Shown here piece after piece: positions 1-10,400 of a stretch of DNA of 64,000 nt. The DNA lies in the NCBI RefSeq assembly GCF_041227145.1, contig NZ_JBGFSP010000003.1, positions 434,001 through 498,000 of the forward strand. Reading direction: 5' to 3'. The position numbers and the translations under genes are program-made. This DNA is from Bacteroides sp. AN502(2024). Its GTDB lineage: Bacteria; Bacteroidota; Bacteroidia; Bacteroidales; Bacteroidaceae. Below the pieces are notes generated by a model. That model worked only from the letters and a program-made list of their open reading frames with translations. It was not told where the DNA came from and did no database searches. How positions within the stretch are numbered: position 1 is the first letter of the stretch; each line of letters opens with the position of its first letter.

Positions 1-1171
1 TCTCACGGGCAATCCATTTAAATCCGGTGTAGCAGTCAAGCATTTCGATATTGTTCTTATCAGCGATTTTCTTGATAAGTTCGGTAGTAACGATTGTCTT
101 CACACAGAACTCGCCACCTTTAATCTTACCCAGTTGTTTGTACTGTGTCAGAATATAATACAGGTACATCATACAAGTCTGATTACCGTTAATCAATACC
201 CATTCGCCTTTATCATCCTTACAAGCGATCCCCACACGGTCGGCATCCGGATCGGAAGCCATAACGAGTTCAGCATCAATTTCTTTGGCAAGGTTTACAG
301 CCATGGAAAGAGCTTCCGCATTTTCCGGGTTCGGAGATACGACAGTCGGGAAGTTACCGTCCTTAATCATCTGTTCGGGCACCGTAAATATGTTTTCGAA
401 TCCCCACATCTTCAATGCACGCGGAATCAACATCATACCTGTACCGTGAATCGGAGTATAGACAATTTTCATATCTTTGTGACGGGCAATGGCTGCCGGA
501 TCGATAGAAACAGTTTTCACCTTATCCAGATAAACCTTATCAATGTCTTCACCGATAATCTGAATCAAATCAGGATTTCCCTGGAATTTAATGTCTGCAG
601 CAGAAGCAATGGCGTTCACTTCGTCAATGATACCTTTATCATGCGGAGCCAACACCTGTGCACCATCATCCCAATATGCCTTGTAACCGTTGTATTCTTT
701 CGGATTGTGAGAAGCAGTCAGAATGATACCGCTCTGGCAACCGAGGTGACGGATCGCAAAAGACATTTCCGGAGTCGGACGCATATCATCAAACAGATAT
801 ACCTTAATGCCATTGGCAGAGAAGATATTAGCGGAAGTCTCTGCAAACAAACGGCTGTTGTTACGACAGTCGTGACCTACTACTACAGAAATCTGCGGCA
901 GATCTTTGAAGTTCTTCTTCAGATAGTTGGAAAGTCCTTGAGTGGCAGCACCTACCGTATAGATATTCATACGATTGCTACCTACTCCCATGATACCACG
1001 CAGACCACCGGTACCAAACTCAAGGTCTTTATAGAAAGCTTCAATAAGCTCCGTTTTATCATTGTTTTCCAACATACGTCTCACTTCAGCCTGGGTTTCT
1101 GTATCATAAGCCGGGGTTAGCCACTTTTCGGCTTTTTCAGTGACCTGTTTAATAAGTTCCTGATTTTCCAT
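1..1171 (-). CDS. phosphoglucomutase/phosphomannomutase-type phosphosugar mutase (3' end outside window)
   Basis: Interconverts hexose 1- and 6-phosphates (family knowledge) in the cytoplasm. About 390 N-terminal residues are visible; the family is usually about 550-590, so the C-terminus lies left of the window. The start ATG gives MENQELIKQVTEKAEKWL. The phosphoserine loop TASHNP is present with catalytic Ser at about residue 154, and the metal loop DPDADR at about 307-312 (Asp 307, 309, 311). A TATATTTG box lies about 55 bp upstream on the same strand. The length and motif layout resemble the PGM2-like branch rather than short AlgC-type enzymes; substrate preference (glucose versus mannose) cannot be read from the sequence. 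Confidence 0.93.
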   Translation of the reverse strand, partial: MENQELIKQVTEKAEKWLTPAYDTETQAEVRRMLENNDKTELIEAFYKDLEFGTGGLRGIMGVGSNRMNIYTVGAATQGLSNYLKKNFKDLPQISVVVGHDCRNNSRLFAETSANIFSANGIKVYLFDDMRPTPEMSFAIRHLGCQSGIILTASHNPKEYNGYKAYWDDGAQVLAPHDKGIIDEVNAIASAADIKFQGNPDLIQIIGEDIDKVYLDKVKTVSIDPAAIARHKDMKIVYTPIHGTGMMLIPRALKMWGFENIFTVPEQMIKDGNFPTVVSPNPENAEALSMAVNLAKEIDAELVMASDPDADRVGIACKDDKGEWVLINGNQTCMMYLYYILTQYKQLGKIKGGEFCVKTIVTTELIKKIADKNNIEMLDCYTGFKWIARE

Positions 1172-1225
1172 TTCGATTGTTATTTATTGGTTAATGAATT
1201 ATTTATTATCAATTTCTTGAGCATA

Positions 1226-1233
1226 CAAATATA
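1226..1233 (-). promoter_or_regulatory. -7 box of the phosphosugar mutase gene
   Basis: On the minus strand this reads TATATTTG, matching the Bacteroides -7 consensus TAnnTTTG, about 55 bp before the start codon. No -33 TTTG at the usual 19-21 bp spacing; a TTTG lies only 14 bp further upstream. Confidence 0.5.
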
Positions 1234-1268
1234 AAATAATAAGTTTACAAATCCTATTTATTTAATTC

Positions 1269-2906
1269 TTATTTCACCAAATATCGATCACCGGTCTGTT
1301 TGACATATTCCTGCAAGAATTCTTTCGGATATCCGGGACGGATCACACCGGCAGGCTGTCCGATAGAATTACGCTCAAACTTACCATCTTTAACACGCTT
1401 CACTACTCCATCATTGTACTTCACAATCAAGAATGTACCTAATCGTTTCCAAGTATCGAAGGTGCTCTGTGCAGTCATATTTGTATAATTAGTCAAGAAA
1501 TCAACTGCCGCATTCTTATCTTTATCCAACAGTTTGGCTGCCATCTCTTCAATGCCTTCCTGTGCATTGTTGAAAGTCGTTTCCATTTCTTTCTGCGCTT
1601 CCCGTACATCACCGATCATCAAATCATAACGTGGATAGACCATATTAGACACCCAGTTGAAAATCCAGAAAGCTGAATTCCAAGAGAATGTTATATAATC
1701 GGCTCCATCCACACGGGTATAGCATACCGGAGCTTTCGTTGCACAACAATACACCGGGGTAAATACCGTCATGTTGGCATCATCCACCCCAAACCAAAGT
1801 ACACCACCTATCGGGTCCGGCTTATGAGCACGCATCTGTGCAACAAATACAAATCCGCTTTGTTGAGTGGAAATGGGACGTTCGTTGAAATACTCCTTGT
1901 CGTCTACCTTGAAGTTCAGAGGAGAGAGGCGATAAGGTGTTTTATAAGGACCTGCTCCGAAATCATTGGAAATATCGAGAGGAGTACCTTCATAATGGTC
2001 GCGCATCATATCTTTCACATCCTGTACAGAGAGCTTTCGTTTCGGTTTCACAAAAAGAGGCATCGGAGTATCGGTCTTTCCCTCAATATAAGGAAGATAC
2101 TCTTTTCCATGATCCGTGAACTTATTAAAATAGCTCCACACACGTGCCTCACAGAAACGGCGGGCGCCAAAATCAAGAGGTGCATAAGCTTGCGAAAAGC
2201 TAAAATCTTTGTTTACTCCATTAAAGTATCCCTTCTCTCGAGCAAAAGAAACCACATCCGGAGAGTATATACAGTTCTCTTTATCATTCATATCAAACTG
2301 GTGGATACGTGACTGATTGGCATGGGCCGAGATACAGTCGTCGGGTACACGTACAGCTACCCAAACAGCTCCACGGATTCCGGGACCTTTACCAATCATT
2401 TCCATGATCCAGATTTCGTTCGGATCGGCAATAGTAAAAGACTCTCCTCCGCTATAATAACCGTATTGCTGCACTAAATCGGTCATGATTTTAATTGCTT
2501 CACGGGCAGTGCGCGAACGTTGCAAACCAATATAAATCAGACTTCCGTAATCAATAATCCCTGTAGAATCCGCCAGTTCCGGACGTCCGCCGAAAGTCGT
2601 CTCACCAATCGTAACCTGATATTCATTCATATTACCGACCACATTGTAAGTCTGGCGTGCCTGCTCTATTTCTCCCAGATACTTGCCGGTATCCCATTCA
2701 TACACTTTCAGCATTGTTCCCTTCGGGTAGGTAGCAGCCGGATAATGATAAAGTTCTCCGAACAGGCCATACGAGTCAGCAGAATAGGAAACGATTGTCG
2801 AACCATCGGCAGACGCATTCTTTCCGACAATCAGATTAGTGCAGGCGAGAGAGTTCGCCACAGCCGCCATAAATACGGCAGCACAAAGAATCATTCTTTT
2901 TTTCAT
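1269..2906 (-). CDS. secreted C69-family dipeptidase
   Basis: Peptidase family C69 (PepD/dipeptidase A type), an Ntn hydrolase hydrolysing short peptides. I chose the ATG giving MKKRMILCAAVF because it starts a clean signal peptide ending at Ala21, leaving Cys22 of ACTNLIVGKNAS as the new N-terminus. A free N-terminal Cys is the nucleophile in this family, so cleavage and activation would coincide. An in-frame extension of 24 residues upstream runs into the preceding gene's stop and is unlikely. The mature protein is about 524 residues, normal for the family. It lies 25 bp after the M23 peptidase gene on the same strand and is probably cotranscribed. Expected location is periplasm or outer surface. 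Confidence 0.9.
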   Translation of the reverse strand: MKKRMILCAAVFMAAVANSLACTNLIVGKNASADGSTIVSYSADSYGLFGELYHYPAATYPKGTMLKVYEWDTGKYLGEIEQARQTYNVVGNMNEYQVTIGETTFGGRPELADSTGIIDYGSLIYIGLQRSRTAREAIKIMTDLVQQYGYYSGGESFTIADPNEIWIMEMIGKGPGIRGAVWVAVRVPDDCISAHANQSRIHQFDMNDKENCIYSPDVVSFAREKGYFNGVNKDFSFSQAYAPLDFGARRFCEARVWSYFNKFTDHGKEYLPYIEGKTDTPMPLFVKPKRKLSVQDVKDMMRDHYEGTPLDISNDFGAGPYKTPYRLSPLNFKVDDKEYFNERPISTQQSGFVFVAQMRAHKPDPIGGVLWFGVDDANMTVFTPVYCCATKAPVCYTRVDGADYITFSWNSAFWIFNWVSNMVYPRYDLMIGDVREAQKEMETTFNNAQEGIEEMAAKLLDKDKNAAVDFLTNYTNMTAQSTFDTWKRLGTFLIVKYNDGVVKRVKDGKFERNSIGQPAGVIRPGYPKEFLQEYVKQTGDRYLVK

Positions 2907-2931
2907 AAATATATGTTTCACTTTAAATAAT

Positions 2932-4587
2932 TTACCAAACAAAACTTTCACGGGCCACTGTTTCATTTCCACATCCATCTGTCACTGTGAACTCGACAGT
3001 ATGCTTTCCGCCCTTCTTCACATGTTTAGGATCAAGTATACATTCCCAGTACGGTTTCACCATATTAGGGCGTCCGAAAAGTGCATACTTACCGTCAATC
3101 GTCCCGCCATAGGAAGCAATTCCCGCCCCCTGATCTTTCAACCGATAAACAATCTTTCCATTTCTCCCCCACCGGTTCTTATTGACAGGAATAATCTCCG
3201 GCGAAATGGTGTCGATGGCAACAGTATAAGTCCCCAACTCCCAGATAGCCGCTTTCATATATCCGTCTTCATACTTTCCGCCTACGCTGCACCTCTCCCC
3301 CTTCGAAGTGATACGGGTCACATAATATTTGGTCGTATCGGCAACCGGCTTTCTGCGCATTCCGATACGAAGTTCGCAAGCTCCATGCAACGGAATCTTC
3401 TCGTCATTTAGTTGATAAGTAAAAGCAATAGCGCCACTATCCACCTTCATCCGATAATTGAGGGGAACATCATCATACAACATTCCTTTCGGAATAACCA
3501 GGCTCAATCCCGGTTCTTGCAAATAATTCGTCCTATTCCAGGCAAAATAATATTTTTCCCGATGATTCAACGGTTCGATCGGCTGCTTCCGGCCCCGTAC
3601 AGTAAAACGATAGTTGGAGGTATTTCCGAAAGCATCTTTCAATGTATATAAAAACTGATAATCCCGTTCCTCGTCAATCGTTACCAGACCACGATTATCA
3701 TTCGATGCTTTCAGCAGGCGCAACGTATTCCCCGGATCAATAAAAGATTTCATATATTGTCCATGCGTCCAAGAGTTAATCATCCTGTTTTCTTCCTGCG
3801 AAAAACGATCTACGGTGCTGCGAAATATTTCATTCCCATCCACCATGAGCACCACAGAATGAACTCCGTAATGATTACTTACACCATCCATGTAATCGTA
3901 TGCCTTGATGCCCAGTCCTATCACTCCCCATGCTTCCACGAGACGATCGCTATTAGGAAGAATCGTTTTATTCTCCTGTTTTCCATCCACCACACCTTTA
4001 CCCCGTTGCGGAAAAAACATAATGCCATCAGCTTTCGGAGCACGTGTATCTTTTATTCTCGACTGGAAAAAAGGCATAGGGTCAATATAATCTCCCGATT
4101 CCGTTTCAAACACATCCAGATGAAGATGTGGTCCGAACGAATATCCGGTATTGCCACTCCAAGCAATCCGCTGCCCTCCTTTAACCGGATATTCTCCCGG
4201 TTCGGGAACAATCTCCACTTCCCAGTTCTCTTCTTCATATTGAAGTTTCTCCACCCTTTCGGCAATGGGAGAAACAAAACCGCTCAAATGACGGTTGATG
4301 GTTGAATAACCATTATGATAGCAGACCTCGAGCACATATCCCGATCCATTCGTGACACGAATGCGTGAAATATAGCCATCCGCAAGAGCGTGAACGGGTT
4401 TACCGATCACTCCGTCTGTTTTAAAATCCAGCCCGCCATGGAAGTGATTGGAGCGGATTTCGCCAAAGTTTCCACTCAATGTAAGAGGAAAGTCAAAAGG
4501 AGGGACAAAGGTAGCTTGTTTTTTCTCTTGTCCATACCCTCCGATGCAGCAAGCCAGCATCAAAGCAGTGATATATCGTCTCATCAT
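2932..4587 (-). CDS. exported M23-family metallopeptidase (LytM/lysostaphin-like fold)
   Basis: Zinc peptidase-like protein, usually acting on peptidoglycan cross-links or stem peptides. The start giving MMRRYITALMLACC is preferred over an ORF start 42 bp upstream because it begins directly at a signal sequence; the Cys pair in LACC could be a lipoprotein site. The M23 domain is near the N-terminus: the HGGLD stretch gives the first zinc ligands (His, Asp) and GPHLHLD supplies the HxH motif. The remaining ~350 residues look beta-rich and end in an Ig-like domain; I do not recognise them otherwise. It has its own TACATTTG promoter and is followed after 25 bp by the C69 dipeptidase, which suggests joint turnover of wall peptides (inference). 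Confidence 0.88.
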   Translation of the reverse strand: MMRRYITALMLACCIGGYGQEKKQATFVPPFDFPLTLSGNFGEIRSNHFHGGLDFKTDGVIGKPVHALADGYISRIRVTNGSGYVLEVCYHNGYSTINRHLSGFVSPIAERVEKLQYEEENWEVEIVPEPGEYPVKGGQRIAWSGNTGYSFGPHLHLDVFETESGDYIDPMPFFQSRIKDTRAPKADGIMFFPQRGKGVVDGKQENKTILPNSDRLVEAWGVIGLGIKAYDYMDGVSNHYGVHSVVLMVDGNEIFRSTVDRFSQEENRMINSWTHGQYMKSFIDPGNTLRLLKASNDNRGLVTIDEERDYQFLYTLKDAFGNTSNYRFTVRGRKQPIEPLNHREKYYFAWNRTNYLQEPGLSLVIPKGMLYDDVPLNYRMKVDSGAIAFTYQLNDEKIPLHGACELRIGMRRKPVADTTKYYVTRITSKGERCSVGGKYEDGYMKAAIWELGTYTVAIDTISPEIIPVNKNRWGRNGKIVYRLKDQGAGIASYGGTIDGKYALFGRPNMVKPYWECILDPKHVKKGGKHTVEFTVTDGCGNETVARESFVW

Positions 4588-4609
4588 TCCATTCGCTTTT
4601 TTACTCCCG

Positions 4610-4617
4610 CAAATGTA
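4610..4617 (-). promoter_or_regulatory. -7 box for the M23/C69 operon
   Basis: Minus-strand TACATTTG about 23 bp before the M23 start codon. It is divergent from the protease-operon promoter in the same 195-bp gap. No convincing -33 element. Confidence 0.5.
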
Positions 4618-4736
4618 CACTATTTCCACTAAACTATGAAATATCCGGAAGGAATGATAGCCTTAGATTCTTGTTAATATTTCTTTTTAATGCTACATTC
4701 ATTGCCAATCAATACTCATTATGTTATTAATATTAG

Positions 4737-4744
4737 TACTTTTG
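4737..4744 (+). promoter_or_regulatory. -7 box for the metalloprotease-SusCD operon
   Basis: TACTTTTG matches TAnnTTTG and would give a 5' leader of about 30 nt before the metalloprotease ATG. No good -33 TTTG at 19-21 bp spacing, which may mean an alternative sigma factor or an activator. Confidence 0.45.
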
Positions 4745-4782
4745 TGGCCGTTTTTTAGTTATAATTAAAAGTTAGAGACTCA

Positions 4783-7416
4783 ATGAGAATGTATGTAAAA
4801 GTAATGGCAGCGGTCATTGCATGTATATTGCTGAATGGAGAAGCGATCTCGGCATTTGCAACTACCCCCGCTACAGAAAATCTGAGTTGGTTTAAAAAGA
4901 AAAAGAAGAAACCAGAAAAGAAAGAAGAGAAGAGTAAAAGCGACTACGAAAAATTAGTGGAAGACAGTAAAACAACCCAAGGTATGTTTGCTGTACACCA
5001 AAAGAAAAATGACTATTATTTTGAAATTCCGACCTCACTTTTGGGACGTGATTTATTAATTGTCAACAAACTGCAACGAGTTCCCGCCGAGCTTAATGAT
5101 GCAGGTGTAAACCGTGGAGTAAACTACGAAAATCAGATGGTTTGCATGGAATGGGATAAAGCGACGGGCAAACTAATGCTACGACAACAACGCCCATTAC
5201 CTCTGACCCCCCAAACGGATGCTATCTACCGTTCGGTAAAGGATAATTTTATCTCTCCGTTGATTGCCGCATTCAAAATCGAAGCGATTAATGCAGATTC
5301 TACTGCATTAGTAATCAAGGTGAATGATATTTATGACGGTACTGAAACCAGTATTAATAATGTATTTACTAATATCAATCTGGGTACTTCGGCTATCAAG
5401 AACTTATCGCGCATATTATCCATCAAATCATTTTCAAACAATGTCGTGGCAACTTCCGAGTTGACCAGTAAAGTTACAGAAGGAACGACCACTGTTTATG
5501 TGACGGTGGAAGTTAGTTCTTCCATTCTCTTGTTGCCCGAAAAGCCGATGATGGGACGATTCGACAATCAGAAAGTCGGTTATTTCACTAATCCGTTATT
5601 AAGTTTTAGTGATGCGCAACAAGGTACGGATAAAACACAATATATCACTCGCTGGCGTATGGAACCCAAACCGGAAGATCGGGAGGCTTATCTGAAAGGA
5701 GAGCTTGTGGAGCCTGCCAAGCCAATCGTATTCTACATAGACCATTCAACACCATACCAATGGCGTACGTATATCAAAAAAGGTATTGAAGAGTGGCAGA
5801 TCGCTTTCGAAAAAGCCGGTTTCAAAAACGCAATTATCGCCAAGGAGATCACAAACAGTATGCATGTAGACATGGATGATGTCAATTACTCCGTACTTAC
5901 TTACGCTGCTTCAGAAAAGAAAAATGCAATGGGACCTTCCCTGTTAGATCCACGTTCCGGAGAAATTCTGGAAGCTGACATTATGTGGTGGCACAATGTG
6001 CTTTCTATGGTACGCGAATGGATCACTGTGCAGACCGGAACTGTGTGTCCGGAGGCACGCAATGTGCAATTACCTGATGCCTTGATGGGAGATGCCATCC
6101 GGTTCGTTGCCTGCCATGAGGTAGGCCATTCATTGGGACTCCGTCACAATATGATGGGATCATGGGCTTTCCCGACGGATTCATTACGTTCCGAAGCATT
6201 CACTTCCAGAATGAACTCTACCGCTTCATCTATCATGGATTATGCACGATTCAATTATATCGCACAACCCGGAGATGGTGTGAAAGTTCTTTCTCCGCAC
6301 ATCGGTCCTTATGATATGTTTGCCATCGAATATGGTTATCGTTGGTATGGAAAGGATACTCCGGAAGAAGAAAAGGATCTTTTATTCGACTTCTTGAGTA
6401 AACATACCGATCGTCTTTATAAGTATAGTGAAGCACAGGATGTACGTGACGCGGTAGATCCACGCGCACAGAACGAAGACTTAGGTGATGATCCGGTTCG
6501 TTCTTCTTTACTCGGCATCGAAAACCTGAAACGTATCGTTCCACAAATTCTTCAATGGACTACTACCGGAGAAAAGGGACAAACTTACGAAGAAGCGTCG
6601 CGTCTCTACTACGCGGTTATCAACCAATGGAACAACTACCTGTATCATGTACTTGCCAACATCGGCGGTATCTATATTGAGAATACAATGGTAGGAGACG
6701 GTGTCAAGACTTATACATTCGTTGAGAAAGAAAAACAAAAAGCTTCCTTAAAATTCTTGATGGATGAAGTATTGACATATCCTAAATGGCTGTTTGACAC
6801 GGAAGTAGGACAATACACCTATCTGCTCCGCAACACTCCAACCGGAAAACAGGAGAATGCTCCTACGCAAATTTTAAAGAACGCCCAAGCCTATATCCTT
6901 TGGGATTTATTAAGCAACACCCGTTTGATGCGTATGATAGAGAATGAATCCGTCAACGGAAAGAAAGCTTTTACAGTGGTGGAACTTATGGACGGACTTC
7001 ATAAAAACATTTTCGGTATTACCGAACGCGGCGGCATCCCTAATGTAATGGAACGTTCTTTGCAGAAAAACTTCCTCGATGCATTACTTACGGCAGCTGC
7101 AGAACCCGAAGCTGTAAAAATCAACAAGAAGATTACAAACGAGCATTTCCTGCTCGACCATGCTGCTCCTTTCTGCAGCTGTTATGCAGCCGAACAACGG
7201 GCGCTTCGTCAGGAAGACCGAATGGGGGCTCCACGTGTGCTCAACTTCTACGGCAGTCAGCTCAACCGTATATCTGATGCCATCTCGGTGAAACGCGGAG
7301 AGTTATTACGTATCAAGAAGTTGTTGCAGAATCGTCTCGGCACTTCTGATACCGCTGCCCGTTATCATTATGAAGATATGATTCTACGTATTAATACCGC
7401 TTTGGGAATCAAATAA
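4783..7416 (+). CDS. secreted zinc-dependent metalloprotease (metzincin-like; DUF5117/DUF5118/DUF4953 type)
   Basis: 877 residues with a signal peptide ending near AISAFA. The zinc motif HEVGHSLGLRH (His445, Glu446, His449, His455) is the extended HExxHxxGxxH form of metzincins, and SIMDY shortly after is a plausible Met-turn. This domain layout matches the Bacteroidetes zinc-dependent metalloproteases annotated with DUF5117 and DUF5118 upstream and DUF4953 around the active site; domain names are from memory of the family. Near the N-terminus is a Lys/Glu-rich low-complexity stretch. It is first in an apparent operon with a SusC/RagA porin 34 bp downstream and SusD/RagB after it. The context suggests extracellular or periplasmic cleavage of a protein or peptide whose fragments are imported by the SusCD pair (inference). 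Confidence 0.9.
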   Translation: MRMYVKVMAAVIACILLNGEAISAFATTPATENLSWFKKKKKKPEKKEEKSKSDYEKLVEDSKTTQGMFAVHQKKNDYYFEIPTSLLGRDLLIVNKLQRVPAELNDAGVNRGVNYENQMVCMEWDKATGKLMLRQQRPLPLTPQTDAIYRSVKDNFISPLIAAFKIEAINADSTALVIKVNDIYDGTETSINNVFTNINLGTSAIKNLSRILSIKSFSNNVVATSELTSKVTEGTTTVYVTVEVSSSILLLPEKPMMGRFDNQKVGYFTNPLLSFSDAQQGTDKTQYITRWRMEPKPEDREAYLKGELVEPAKPIVFYIDHSTPYQWRTYIKKGIEEWQIAFEKAGFKNAIIAKEITNSMHVDMDDVNYSVLTYAASEKKNAMGPSLLDPRSGEILEADIMWWHNVLSMVREWITVQTGTVCPEARNVQLPDALMGDAIRFVACHEVGHSLGLRHNMMGSWAFPTDSLRSEAFTSRMNSTASSIMDYARFNYIAQPGDGVKVLSPHIGPYDMFAIEYGYRWYGKDTPEEEKDLLFDFLSKHTDRLYKYSEAQDVRDAVDPRAQNEDLGDDPVRSSLLGIENLKRIVPQILQWTTTGEKGQTYEEASRLYYAVINQWNNYLYHVLANIGGIYIENTMVGDGVKTYTFVEKEKQKASLKFLMDEVLTYPKWLFDTEVGQYTYLLRNTPTGKQENAPTQILKNAQAYILWDLLSNTRLMRMIENESVNGKKAFTVVELMDGLHKNIFGITERGGIPNVMERSLQKNFLDALLTAAAEPEAVKINKKITNEHFLLDHAAPFCSCYAAEQRALRQEDRMGAPRVLNFYGSQLNRISDAISVKRGELLRIKKLLQNRLGTSDTAARYHYEDMILRINTALGIK

Positions 7417-7450
7417 AACAAAATCAATCACTCTAATTATCTATATTAAA

Positions 7451-10400
7451 ATGAGAAAGAAATACTTATACGTTCTTATATGTTTTCTTGTTAGTACGTT
7501 GGCTACAGCCAACGCTGCTAGCCGAACAATCACGGGAGTCATTATATCCGGTGAAGACAATGAACCTCTGATTGGTGCTTCCGTTTATGTTCATGCAGAC
7601 GATTTGAAGAAAGCCGGATCATCGCAGACTTCTCTGGGTACTATCACTGATATGAATGGTAAATTCTCTCTTTCCGTTCCGGAAAAAGTGACCCGTATCC
7701 ATTGCAGTTATATTGGTTTTGAAGAACAGGTTATCGTATTGCAAGGAGATAAGAGAAGTTATCGCATCGTACTGCAACCCTCGGCTCATGCTTTGACAGA
7801 TGTGGTAGTAACGGGCTATCAGACATTGGAACGCAGAAAACTGACTGCTGCCATTTCAAAAGTTGAATTATCGGATGCGATGGTAGGTGCCACCAAAAGT
7901 ATCGACCAGGCATTGACAGGACAAATTGCAGGTGTGGCAGTAACAAATACGTCCGGTGCTCCGGGAGCTCCGGCTAAAATCCGTATCCGCGGTACTGCTT
8001 CCTTGAATGGAACACAAGACCCGCTATGGGTATTGGACGGCATACCTTTGGAAGGAACAGATATTCCCAAGATGGATTCAAACTCTTCCGATAATGACAT
8101 CGTGAATATCGGGCAATCATCCATTGCGGGAATCAGTCCTAATGATATTGAAAGCATAACAATCCTAAAAGACGCTGCCGCAACAGCGATTTATGGTGCT
8201 CGTGCTGCAAACGGTGTAATCGTCGTGACTACCAAACGTGGAAGAACAGGAAAGCCTGTTGTCAACTTCAACACGAAATTAACCTATTCTCCTAATCTGG
8301 ATACATCACGACTCAACTTACTAAATTCGGAAGAGAAAGTAAATCTGGAGCTTCAAATGATGAAAGAACAACCATTTGATTATGGAGGATGGGGATTCAT
8401 GTTCTATCCTGTATATCCGGAAAAGGGTGGAGTAGCAAACATTCTAAGAAAATACAAACTGCTGGATACTTATAGACAAGATGGCTGGGATGGCCTCACT
8501 CCTGAAGCTCAAAATGCAATCAATCAATTAAAAAGTATTCATACAGACTGGAACGATATATTATTCAGAGATGCATTTACCCAGGAATATAACTTAAGCA
8601 TTTCCGGTGGTAACGAAAAAGTTACTTACTACCATTCTCTTGGCTATACCAAAGAGAATGGTAATGTACCCGGCGTGAGTCTAAGCCGTTTTAATTTAAC
8701 AAGCAAGACCAACTATCAACTTAACAAACTGCTAAAAATAGGTATTTCTATTTTTGCCAACAGGCGTAAGAACAAGACCTTCATGACAGACTCTTACGGA
8801 CTGACCAACCCTGTGTATTACTCACGCATAGCCAATCCCTATTTCGAACCTTTCGACAACGCCCACAACTACTTGTATGATTATGATGTAACAGGCAGTG
8901 TGACAGATGAAAAGAGAGGATTCAATATATTCGAAGAGCGTGACAATACCGGTAAAGAGTCAATTAATACCGCTATCAATTCCATCTTCGATGCTGAACT
9001 GCGTTTCAATGACCAATGGAAATTGACCTCGCAAATCGGTGTACAATGGGAACAGTTATCTCAGGAAGAATATGTTGGCTTAAACAGCTTCAATATGCGC
9101 AATATGCGTGAAGACAATACTTACTACAAAGAAGGGGTACGTACATATATTATACCTGAAGGCGGAATGCTCAAGACAACCGGTGCCACGACCTCTCAAA
9201 TCACGTGGAAGACGCAAGGGGAGTATAAGAATACATTTAATAACATCCATGATATACAAATAATGGCAGGATCGGAAATCCGTAAGAACTGGTATGAGAG
9301 CCATGTATCTACAGGATATGGCTACGACCCCAAAACGCTCAACTTCAGAAATCTGAATTTCAAAGATGAAACACAAGCCAATGAGAACAGGTGGAAACTT
9401 AAAAATGAAATAAGGCGAGAAAATGCTTATGCCTCTTTCTTTGCAAACGGCTCATATTCATTGATGAATCGTTACACCTTGGGAGGAAGTATCCGTATGG
9501 ATGGTTCCGATCTCTTCGGAGTAGACAAGAAATATCGCTTCCTGCCAATATATTCGGTCAGTGGTTTATGGCGCTTATCCAATGAACCATTTATGAATCA
9601 AAAGTGGATTGATAATTTAGCTCTTCGCCTATCGTATGGTATACAAGGCAATATAGACAAGAATACTTCACCATTTCTAGTAGGAAGTTATAAGAATACA
9701 AGTATTCTGCCAGGAGGAACATACGAAGATTATATTACTATCGACAGTGCGCCAAACAGCAAACTGCGTTGGGAAAAAACCACGTCCTACAATATCGGAG
9801 TAGATTTCGCTGTCCTGAACCAGGCTATCAATCTCAGTGTGGATTACTATTATAGAAAAGGGACAGACCTTATCGGTTACAAATTGTTACCATTGGAAAA
9901 CGGTTTTGAAAGTATGGCTATTAACTGGGCCAGTATGTCCAATAAAGGGATAGAGATTAATCTGCAGACTCGTAACATCACGACCCAGAATTTCTCTTGG
10001 TATACGTCATTCAACTTTGCTTACAATCAGAACAAGGTACTTAAAGTCATGACCCAAAAGAACCAAGTAACACCCAGCTTGGAAGGATACCCGGTGGGTG
10101 CAATCTTTGTTTTAAAAACCAAAGGAATAAATCCTGATACAGGACAAGTCATGCTTGAAAACAAGCATGGCGAAGCCGTCACAATAGAAGAACTTTTCAA
10201 GATGACACCTAGCGGTAATAATGACGGTCTATATAGCATAGGCGTAGATACGGAAGAAATACGAGGATTCTACAGTTATGCCGGAACAGCTGATGCACCC
10301 TACACCGGTGGTCTTATGAATACATTCAGTTACCGTAACTGGGAATTAAATCTAAATGTATCTTATAATATAGGAGCACACGTGCAAACCACTCCCTCCT

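Noticed and set aside
134..1120. Plus-strand frame of 328 codons over the left-end mutase gene
   Set aside because: It is the antisense shadow of the phosphosugar mutase, whose motifs TASHNP and DPDADR are read on the minus strand; the plus-strand product has no recognisable features.
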